A stretch of DNA of 11,557 nucleotides, taken from contig CALVJU010000137.1 of NCBI GenBank assembly GCA_944332375.1, positions 1-11,557 on the forward strand, read 5' to 3'. The notes below the pieces were generated by a model. It did not search any database. It was not told where the DNA came from and worked only from the letters and a program-made list of their open reading frames with translations. Within the stretch, counting starts at the first letter, position 1, and the number at the start of each line of letters is the position of its first letter. Shown in pieces: positions 1-5,513 of the stretch. Position numbers and translations under genes: made by a program. The stretch is from an uncultured Bacilli bacterium (GTDB lineage: Bacteria; Bacillota_I; Bacilli_A; RF39; UBA660).

Positions 1-808
1 CACGATAATCCACTTCAAAATTGTGATAAATCTCATCCATATTCAGTGCTTGATTATAAATTCTAAAAGAATACAAATCCATAGATGAAGTATTCGTTCC
101 ATCAGCAAGACCACCCAATCCAATATAGTCTCCAATAAAAGTCATTGCTTGTAAATTATTCGTTTTCTGAACTTGTAATCCATTGTGATAAATCGTAACA
201 CTAGAATCTTCAAACACAAAAGAAATAGAAGATAATTCATTGATACTCCATGGAACATTTGGCATCGAAATACTATAATAAGTATCTGCAGGATACCATA
301 ATCTAAGACGAAACTCCGATCCTCCACTCACACTTTGTTCATAAGTTTCTAATCCAAAATTTTGCGTTCTTGTACCAAAATAATATTGATTATAATTACT
401 ACTCGTAGGAACATACATCATTTCTATTGTAAAATTTGTTGTTATATTTTTTAATACATTTGGCATTAAAACATAGTTTCCATCATCAAATGTAATTTTA
501 CCTCCTTCATTTCTCATATAAGAAGTAAAATTCTTCATTTCACCATGAAATCCATTTCCACTCATATCAGGGATATACAATCTTCCATCAATAGTAATCG
601 GTTCTTCACTACCCTCATAGTTTAACAATAATCCACTCTCTATAACAGTATTTCCATAATTCACATCACTTAATACATCTTGTTTCATACGATCAAATAA
701 TAATTTTCGATTAATAAACGTACCAATCATCCCAACTAAAACACCAACAAATATAATAAATAAGGGATAAAGAATACCTGATACTGCAAACCCCTTTTGA
801 TTTCTCAT
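1..808 (-). CDS. Pilin-like N-terminus plus LamG (concanavalin A-like) surface protein, partial (C-terminus outside window)
   Basis: The minus-strand frame is open from an ATG at 808 to the window edge, 269 codons with no stop. The start follows GGTGAT three bases upstream; an in-frame ATG at 820 is possible but has a poorer ribosome site. Residues 1-6 (MRNQKG) precede a hydrophobic stretch at about 7-32, then N-R-K. This resembles a type IV prepilin-like signal (KG|F), but it lacks the Glu at position +5 of classical pilins. From about residue 60 the protein looks like a LamG_3 domain: a D-x-SGNG-x-HG motif, then near the end the typical 'YSFRIYNQAL..DEIYHNFEVDYR' ending (as fragments). Such domains bind carbohydrate or protein ligands outside the cell. 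The family signature suggests only a short tail is missing. Role inferred: cell-surface or pilus-like adhesin. It has its own promoter downstream of rpmF. Confidence 0.8.
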   Translation of the reverse strand, partial: MRNQKGFAVSGILYPLFIIFVGVLVGMIGTFINRKLLFDRMKQDVLSDVNYGNTVIESGLLLNYEGSEEPITIDGRLYIPDMSGNGFHGEMKNFTSYMRNEGGKITFDDGNYVLMPNVLKNITTNFTIEMMYVPTSSNYNQYYFGTRTQNFGLETYEQSVSGGSEFRLRLWYPADTYYSISMPNVPWSINELSSISFVFEDSSVTIYHNGLQVQKTNNLQAMTFIGDYIGLGGLADGTNTSSMDLYSFRIYNQALNMDEIYHNFEVDYR

Positions 809-831
809 ACCATCACCCATATTCTTTATTT

Positions 832-860
832 ATCGTATCATAAACAAGACTGTTTTTCAA
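832..860 (-). promoter_or_regulatory. Promoter of the LamG/pilin-like gene
   Basis: On the minus strand, -35 TTGAAA (855-860) and -10 TACGAT (832-837) are separated by 17 bases. The -10 is extended by TGA directly before it. It lies between the rpmF terminator and the ATG at 808. Confidence 0.6.
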
Positions 861-863
861 TCC

Positions 864-892
864 AAAAAAAAGAAGAATTAGTTTTCTTCTTC
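864..892 (-). terminator. Intrinsic terminator after rpmF
   Basis: Minus-strand AAGAAGAA and TTCTTCTT pair over 8 bp around a six-base loop that contains the rpmF TAA stop, followed by a run of T. The stem is mostly A:T with two G:C pairs, so it is weak, but its position at the end of the operon is right. Confidence 0.5.
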
Positions 893-1087
893 ATTCTGTT
901 TAACAACTTCTTTACCTTTATAAGTTCCACAATTTTTACAAACTCTATGAGGTTTTATTGTAGCACCGCATTTTGGACATGTCGTCATTTCATTCGCAGA
1001 AATTTTATAATGGGTACGACGCATTCTTTTTCTTGTCTTACTTGTTTTTCTAAAAGGTACTGCAAATAATTGAATGTCTAATTTCAT
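878..1087 (-). CDS. rpmF: 50S ribosomal protein L32 with an unusual N-terminal leader
   Basis: This is bL32 of the large ribosomal subunit. The body (AVPFRKTSKTRKRMRRTH, residues 9-26) is the conserved L32 start. Four cysteines, C37/C40 (CPKC) and C50/C53 (CKNC), form the zinc ribbon of the zinc-binding L32 type. The protein has 69 residues, slightly long for the family because of residues 1-8, MKLDIQLF, placed before the Ala that normally follows the initiator Met. No start codon exists at the usual place (the codon before Ala is TTT), while the ATG at 1087 has an AGAAAGAGGTGA ribosome site, so the leader is really translated. The leader resembles the Prp-cleaved leader of Firmicutes L27. 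It lies 18 bases downstream of yceD, as one operon. Confidence 0.95.
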   Translation of the reverse strand: MKLDIQLFAVPFRKTSKTRKRMRRTHYKISANEMTTCPKCGATIKPHRVCKNCGTYKGKEVVKQNEEEN

Positions 1088-1105
1088 CTTTTGTTCACCT
1101 CTTTC

Positions 1106-1591
1106 TTATAATAACTCCTTCAACTTCTCCAATTCTGGATTATGCTCTTGTTTTGGCTTTTCCTCGGTTATAAGTTCCCAGCCATCACCATGTAGTGATA
1201 AATCTTCAGCGCCTTCACTTACAACTCTCATGGGAATTTCTATCAATATATTTTCCCATATTATCGGTAAAATATCAATACTATTTTCTATATTTTTTAA
1301 TTTCTTTCCCATTTCTTCATAAATATTTTCCAAAGAATCATCAATCGAAACAGAAAATGGAACATCTACTGGCTTTAACGTAATCGCACATGGCAACACC
1401 ATAACTCCAGTAATTTGTAACTTTAGTGCATAAGAATCTGACGCATCAAAATAAATCATTCCTGATACTTTCGTATCTTTTAAGTCCAATAATTCTGATT
1501 CTTTTAGAAGCTCTTCTGGTACTTCTAACACTTGATTTATCTCAATTTGTGAGACCAAATGGCTATTTAATTTTGTTAAATCAATATTCAT
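1106..1591 (-). CDS. yceD: YceD/DUF177 family protein (Bacillus YlbN type)
   Basis: 161 residues, in the usual position directly upstream of rpmF. The DUF177 hallmarks visible are the acidic/hydrophobic beta-rich body, a 'LPCAITLKPVDVPFSVS' segment around the single family-type Cys, and the C-terminal NPELEKLKELL. In bacteria, YceD is linked to 23S rRNA/large-subunit biogenesis and in plants to plastid 23S rRNA processing; the exact biochemical role is not settled. The ATG at 1591 has a GGGTGG ribosome site. It is transcribed from a strong promoter only about 20 bases upstream, and rpmF is co-transcribed 18 bases downstream. The family call rests on context as much as on sequence. Confidence 0.85.
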   Translation of the reverse strand: MNIDLTKLNSHLVSQIEINQVLEVPEELLKESELLDLKDTKVSGMIYFDASDSYALKLQITGVMVLPCAITLKPVDVPFSVSIDDSLENIYEEMGKKLKNIENSIDILPIIWENILIEIPMRVVSEGAEDLSLHGDGWELITEEKPKQEHNPELEKLKELL

Positions 1592-1612
1592 ACTTTACCA
1601 CCCACGAATCTC

Positions 1613-1641
1613 ATTATACTAAAAAGATTAGAAAATTGCAA
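1613..1641 (-). promoter_or_regulatory. Promoter of yceD-rpmF
   Basis: Minus-strand -35 TTGCAA (1636-1641), 17-base spacer, perfect -10 TATAAT (1613-1618). The predicted start of the RNA leaves a leader of only about 15 bases carrying GGGTGG. The -35 abuts the stop codon of the upstream gene, so no space is wasted. Confidence 0.75.
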
Positions 1642-1642
1642 A

Positions 1643-2365
1643 TTACATCTGTCCAATATCGTTTTTATACTCACAGTATAGATAAACTGGATATGGAATT
1701 TTGATATCTTCGACCTCTATTTCATCTTGAATGATACAGTCATAAGGGATCGCAATCACGTCAACAGGTTCAAAAATTGTTTCATATAATTCTTGTGTCA
1801 ATACAAAATCATACATTGTATCATAAACAAAACCATCTTTGACACACCAAGAATGAAACATCTTCATCGTCGGAAGTTGTAAATATCCAGTATAGACTTC
1901 CCCTTTTATTTCTCTTGTAATATCCATTGCTAATTGATGACAATTTCGAGGAGTACTATAAATATCTGCATATAGTTTTCCTTTTACTGTCTCAGAAAGG
2001 GATGTAGAAAATAAATTTGCAATTTCATAGTTTTGAGATCGATACTGAAACTGAATTCTTGAAGATTCAACATGAATATCTTGAATTCCAGATTGATGTA
2101 AGTCTCTTTTTTTATCTTGTTTATCATCATTTACATGTAACAGATGGTGATAAAAATAAAGTGGATACGAAGCACCTAATATTGTTTGATTCACTGCCTC
2201 ATCAACTTTCCATAAAATCTCTTCCGGAGAGAAAGATTGAGAAAATTGTTTCAAATACTGTTCATAATATTGCATATGTAAATAATAACAATATTGTGCA
2301 TTCGCTTTCATTTGAATTTGCTCTTCTTGTTCTAGCTTTTGATATTGTTTGAGTACTTCATTCAT
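1643..2365 (-). CDS. Unknown protein with transglutaminase-like Cys-His-Asp pattern
   Basis: 240 residues from the ATG at 2365, which follows GGAGGAGGGG. A longer reading to 2419 is excluded because it would begin upstream of this gene's own -10. There is no signal peptide or membrane segment, so it is probably cytosolic. Residues 1-60 are Gln/Glu/Tyr-rich and helical looking. The C-terminal half contains NCHQLA (C142), then HSWCVKDGFVYDT with H171 and D182. The order and spacing Cys ... His-x-W ... DGxVYD resembles the catalytic triad of transglutaminase-like cysteine enzymes (cf. 'HAWVEVDG..D' in that fold). This is a pattern match only, and I do not recognise a named family. It is monocistronic, with its own promoter, and sits between yceD and a pepF copy. 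Confidence 0.7.
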   Translation of the reverse strand: MNEVLKQYQKLEQEEQIQMKANAQYCYYLHMQYYEQYLKQFSQSFSPEEILWKVDEAVNQTILGASYPLYFYHHLLHVNDDKQDKKRDLHQSGIQDIHVESSRIQFQYRSQNYEIANLFSTSLSETVKGKLYADIYSTPRNCHQLAMDITREIKGEVYTGYLQLPTMKMFHSWCVKDGFVYDTMYDFVLTQELYETIFEPVDVIAIPYDCIIQDEIEVEDIKIPYPVYLYCEYKNDIGQM

Positions 2366-2390
2366 TGCCTTCCCCTCCTCCAGACTTTCG

Positions 2391-2419
2391 ATTATAACAG
2401 AAAACGAGAAAAATGACAA
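2391..2419 (-). promoter_or_regulatory. Promoter of the transglutaminase-like gene
   Basis: Minus-strand -35 TTGTCA (2414-2419), 17-base spacer, -10 TATAAT (2391-2396) preceded by TGT (extended -10). It fixes the translation start at 2365. Confidence 0.8.
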
Positions 2420-2478
2420 ATAAAACTTTCACACAATCGAATGAACAAAAAGAAATTATAAACGAAAAAGGTACGCAG

Positions 2479-2510
2479 AAAAAGACCAACTCCAATGTAA
2501 TGGTCTTTTT
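2479..2510 (-). terminator. Intrinsic terminator after pepF copy 1
   Basis: AAAAAGACCA (2479-2488) pairs perfectly with TGGTCTTTTT (2501-2510) across a 12-base loop. Read on the minus strand it follows the pepF stop by four bases. It matches the hairpin at 5482-5513 at 28 of 32 positions, and two of the four differences are a compensatory base-pair swap. Confidence 0.8.
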
Positions 2511-2514
2511 GTTT

Positions 2515-4224
2515 TCATACTTTTTCAAATTCATGAACAGCTTGTTTTAGAATTTCAAACCCTCTATCAATATTTTCTGGTTGATCCCAATCGATCTGAA
2601 TCATTTTTAACAATTCAGAAGAATACTTACTACTACCTGCACTTAAGAAATGAATATAATCTTCTTCTTTTAATGACTTTTGATCCACATAATTATGAAC
2701 AACTGCACTTGCCATCAATAATCCAGTTGCACTCCTATAATCATCATAGTTCCAAGAATATAATCGAGTATGAAAAGTCCATTCCGTAAATGTACTTTCA
2801 TCATATAAAACTTGAGAGCCATAATACTTTTTTGTTAGTTTCTCATATTCTGTAGATAAAGATTCTGCATCAAAATCAGGATGAGAGTCCAGATATAATT
2901 CTAACTCTGTGTATAAAGTTTGTTTAAAAATAGAAGAAAAATAATTTTCAATTGCTTTACTGAAATAGAAACGTTTTTCTTCTTTTGTTTCTGCGATTTG
3001 ATATAAATAACGATTCAATAAAATTTCATTCACAAGAGGAGCAATTTCACCAACAAAAACAGTACTATTTTCATATAAATAAGGTTGTTCTTGATGCGAT
3101 AAATAGGATTGAACCATATGCCCTAATTCATAAGCTAAAATTTTCAAATCCATATAAGTTCCTTCAAAGTTCGTAAAAGAATACACATGCCATGAAAAAT
3201 GAATGACTTGATTTTTCATTTTATCCGTTTTCATACATTTATCAAGTAAAGTATCTACTACATTTAAATACTTTTCTCCTAATGATTTTAGTGCTTCTCT
3301 TACGATTTGTATTGCTTCTTCTATTGTATATTTTTTAGAAATAGGGTCATCTAAAGGAACAGACAAGTCATATAAATGAGGATCCAAAACTCCTAATGTT
3401 TGTGCTTTTAAACCAAAATATTTTTGAATAACAGGTAAATTTTCATGAACTAACTGAATCAAAGTATCCATCATATCTGGCTTTAAATTTTCCACAAATA
3501 ATTCTTTCTCTAAAAGTGTTGGATACCCTTCTAAATGTGCGTTTTCTAATCGTAATGATTTAATCTCATTTAAAATCTTCGCATACTTTTCTGCTTTTTC
3601 TTGATATGCCTCACTTACACAGAAGAAAGCTTTTTTTCTTGTTTCACGATCTCTTGCAGAAAGATATTTCTGACAATTCGATGGTGTTAATGTAATCACT
3701 CTTCCATCTATTTCTAACGTAGGAAATTCCATATCACGAAGTAATTGATAGTATTCTGTTAGTAATTGCGTAATTCTCTTTTGATTCTTCTTGAACTGAT
3801 CCTGATCTTTTGTCTTTACTAAATGTTCTTGCATACGAAATAAACGTTCAATACTAAAATAATACTTTTGATAAGCTTTCTCCTTTTTCATCTCTTCTAA
3901 TACTTCTTCTTTTCCTAAAGAGAGAATCATTTCGTCTATTTTTTCTGTTTCCTCATCCACCACTTCTACGATATCACGACTTTGTTTTCTTGCTTGGTTA
4001 TCCACATCTTCATAATAACGTAAAAATGCATATACACGTAGAGTATTCGCTCTCTCTTTTAAACTCCATTTTTTATCCAACCAATATAATAGAGTTTTCT
4101 GATCAGTGATTTGAATATCTTCATGTTGTAATTTTTCTACTTCTTTTTTCACTTGATCCATTTCTTGAAGAAAATCTTTATCCGATAAGAATAAATCATT
4201 TAAATTCCAATGCAATTTTTCCAT
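2515..4224 (-). CDS. Oligoendopeptidase F paralogue (M3B family), active site degraded, probable pseudoenzyme
   Basis: 569 residues from the ATG at 4224 (AGGTGG ribosome site). A GTG nine bases upstream would fall within that site, and the neighbouring paralogue begins MEELHWNLE against MEKLHWNLN here. The M3 oligoendopeptidase F architecture is clear: N-terminal helical domain, the 'ARDRETRKKAF' signature, then the peptidase domain. However, the zinc motif HELGH reads Y365-E-L-G-H369, so the first zinc-binding His is lost by a CAT-to-TAT change. The downstream ligand segment is E393-I-A-P instead of ETAS, and the C-terminal Y-rich motif is YDDYRSATG instead of YYCYKYATG. The frame is intact over the whole length, so the protein is still being made or was disabled recently. 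Inferred: non-catalytic or altered peptide binder. It has its own promoter, divergent from tmcAL. Confidence 0.9.
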   Translation of the reverse strand: MEKLHWNLNDLFLSDKDFLQEMDQVKKEVEKLQHEDIQITDQKTLLYWLDKKWSLKERANTLRVYAFLRYYEDVDNQARKQSRDIVEVVDEETEKIDEMILSLGKEEVLEEMKKEKAYQKYYFSIERLFRMQEHLVKTKDQDQFKKNQKRITQLLTEYYQLLRDMEFPTLEIDGRVITLTPSNCQKYLSARDRETRKKAFFCVSEAYQEKAEKYAKILNEIKSLRLENAHLEGYPTLLEKELFVENLKPDMMDTLIQLVHENLPVIQKYFGLKAQTLGVLDPHLYDLSVPLDDPISKKYTIEEAIQIVREALKSLGEKYLNVVDTLLDKCMKTDKMKNQVIHFSWHVYSFTNFEGTYMDLKILAYELGHMVQSYLSHQEQPYLYENSTVFVGEIAPLVNEILLNRYLYQIAETKEEKRFYFSKAIENYFSSIFKQTLYTELELYLDSHPDFDAESLSTEYEKLTKKYYGSQVLYDESTFTEWTFHTRLYSWNYDDYRSATGLLMASAVVHNYVDQKSLKEEDYIHFLSAGSSKYSSELLKMIQIDWDQPENIDRGFEILKQAVHEFEKV

Positions 4225-4241
4225 AGTAACCACCTAACTAA

Positions 4242-4270
4242 ATTGTATCAAATTGCTATAGAGAAGTCTA
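4242..4270 (-). promoter_or_regulatory. Promoter of pepF copy 1
   Basis: Minus-strand -10 TACAAT (4242-4247) extended by TGA, 17-base spacer, weak -35 TAGACT (4265-4270, four of six). Confidence 0.6.
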
Positions 4271-4311
4271 GTAAACAAAAATGTCAGTTATTAATAAGCT
4301 ATATTCTTGAA

Positions 4312-4340
4312 ATGACAAAACAATCAATTCATGTTATAGT
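4312..4340 (+). promoter_or_regulatory. Promoter of tmcAL
   Basis: -35 ATGACA (4312-4317, five of six), 17-base spacer, -10 TATAGT (4335-4340) extended by TGT. It is divergent from the pepF copy 1 promoter. Between the two -35 boxes lies an AT-only 10-base palindrome, TTATTAATAA (4288-4297), of doubtful meaning. Confidence 0.75.
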
Positions 4341-4357
4341 AGGATGGAGGTGATTTT

Positions 4358-5503
4358 ATGGCAGTTGGTGTTATCGCAGAATTTAATCCATTTCATAATG
4401 GGCATCTTTATTTATTTCAAAAAATCAAAGAATTATTTCCAGAAGAACCACTCGTTATTATCTTAGGAGGAAATTTTTTAGAACGTGGTGAAGTAAGTAT
4501 TTTAAATAAATGGGATAAAACAGAGCTTGCTCTTACTTATGGTGCAGATCTCGTAATAGAACTCCCCTTTGTTTTCGCAACACAAAGTGCAGACTATTTC
4601 GCACACGGATCTATTTCTTTATTAAAAGAATTAAAAGTAGATAAAATCGTCTTCGGAAGTGAAACCAATCTTGTTTCCCAATTTGAAGAACTTGCAGATA
4701 TTCAACTTACACATCCCGAATATGAGAACATGGTCAAAGAAGAAATGAAACTGGGGAAAAACTATCCAACAGCTCTTTCTCTTGTATTAAAAAAATTAAC
4801 AGGAAAAACAGTTCAATTGCCAAATGATATTCTAGCTCTTTCCTATATTCGTGAAATCAAAAAGCAAAAAGCTTCAATAAAAGCAATATCTATTCAAAGG
4901 ACAAACGATTATCATCACTTCTCTGGAAATGAAATTACAAGTGCGGAAAGTATTCGTAGACTAATCCAAGAAGGAAAAGAGATCTCTTCTTATGTTCCTA
5001 AAAAGACACAGGAGAAAATTACTTTTCCAATCTCAAACGAAAACTATTTTTCCTATTTAAAATATCAAATCATGACGCATTGGAATCAATTAGAACAATT
5101 TCAAACTGTAGATCAAGATATGAGTGCAAGAATAAAAAAAGCAATCCTATCTTCTCAATCCTTAGAGGAACTCATACAAAAACTAAAAACAAAACGATAT
5201 ACTTACAATCGGATTCAAAGGATGTTAACACATATCTTATGTCATTTCACAAAAGAAGAAGCAAAACAAATGTGTGAAATTGAATATATTCGGGTATTAG
5301 GTTTTACAAACAAAGGAAAAACATATTTGAATCAGATGAAAAAACAAGTAACCCTTCCTATTATTACAACTTATTCCAAAGGAAACAGTTCTATGCTTTT
5401 ACTAGAACAGAGAATCACTTATTGTTATAGTTTGGCTTTTCCTTTAGAAATACAAAAACAATTATGGAAAGAAGAATATCAAAAAGGACCAATTCAAATG
5501 TAA
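4358..5503 (+). CDS. tmcAL: tRNA(Met) cytidine acetate ligase TmcAL (YlbM)
   Basis: 381 residues; the family is usually about 380-420. TmcAL activates acetate with ATP and transfers it to C34 of elongator tRNA(Met), giving ac4C, in the cytosol. Visible signatures: N-terminal G-V-I-A-E-F-N-P-F-H13-N-G-H16, the HxGH motif of the HIGH nucleotidyltransferase superfamily; then 'GGNFLERGE' and 'NKWDKTELAL'; 'GADLVIELPF'; 'FGSE'; and the 'PNDILALSYIREI' segment. The start is ATG with a near-perfect GGAGGTGAT site. Its relation to yceD-rpmF (divergent) matches Bacillus ylbM/ylbN-rpmF, although two genes now intervene. The last codons (KGPIQM and TAA) are inside the terminator hairpin shared with the convergent pepF copy 2. 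Confidence 0.95.
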   Translation: MAVGVIAEFNPFHNGHLYLFQKIKELFPEEPLVIILGGNFLERGEVSILNKWDKTELALTYGADLVIELPFVFATQSADYFAHGSISLLKELKVDKIVFGSETNLVSQFEELADIQLTHPEYENMVKEEMKLGKNYPTALSLVLKKLTGKTVQLPNDILALSYIREIKKQKASIKAISIQRTNDYHHFSGNEITSAESIRRLIQEGKEISSYVPKKTQEKITFPISNENYFSYLKYQIMTHWNQLEQFQTVDQDMSARIKKAILSSQSLEELIQKLKTKRYTYNRIQRMLTHILCHFTKEEAKQMCEIEYIRVLGFTNKGKTYLNQMKKQVTLPIITTYSKGNSSMLLLEQRITYCYSLAFPLEIQKQLWKEEYQKGPIQM

Positions 5504-5513
5504 TGGTCCTTTT
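5482..5513. terminator. Bidirectional terminator between convergent tmcAL and pepF copy 2
   Basis: AAAAGGACCA (5482-5491) pairs with TGGTCCTTTT (5504-5513) across a 12-base loop. T-rich tails on both sides make it usable on either strand. The left arm and loop encode the C-terminus and TAA stop of tmcAL; the right arm overlaps the TAA stop of pepF. Only eight bases separate the two coding regions. Confidence 0.85.

Noticed and set aside
797..1383. Plus-strand open frames across rpmF and yceD
   Set aside because: They are antisense shadows of well-supported genes, lack ribosome sites and have no family features.
2366..2419. Longer N-terminus for the transglutaminase-like gene
   Set aside because: It would begin in the -35 box and contain the -10 of its own strong promoter; the ATG at 2365 has a GGAGGAGGGG site.
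4225..4233. Upstream GTG start (MVT added) for pepF copy 1
   Set aside because: This GTG lies in the AGGTGG ribosome site of the ATG at 4224, and the paralogue begins at the matching ATG.
4288..4297. TTATTAATAA palindrome between the divergent pepF and tmcAL promoters
   Set aside because: Short and made only of A and T, easily due to chance in this base composition; no second copy noticed.
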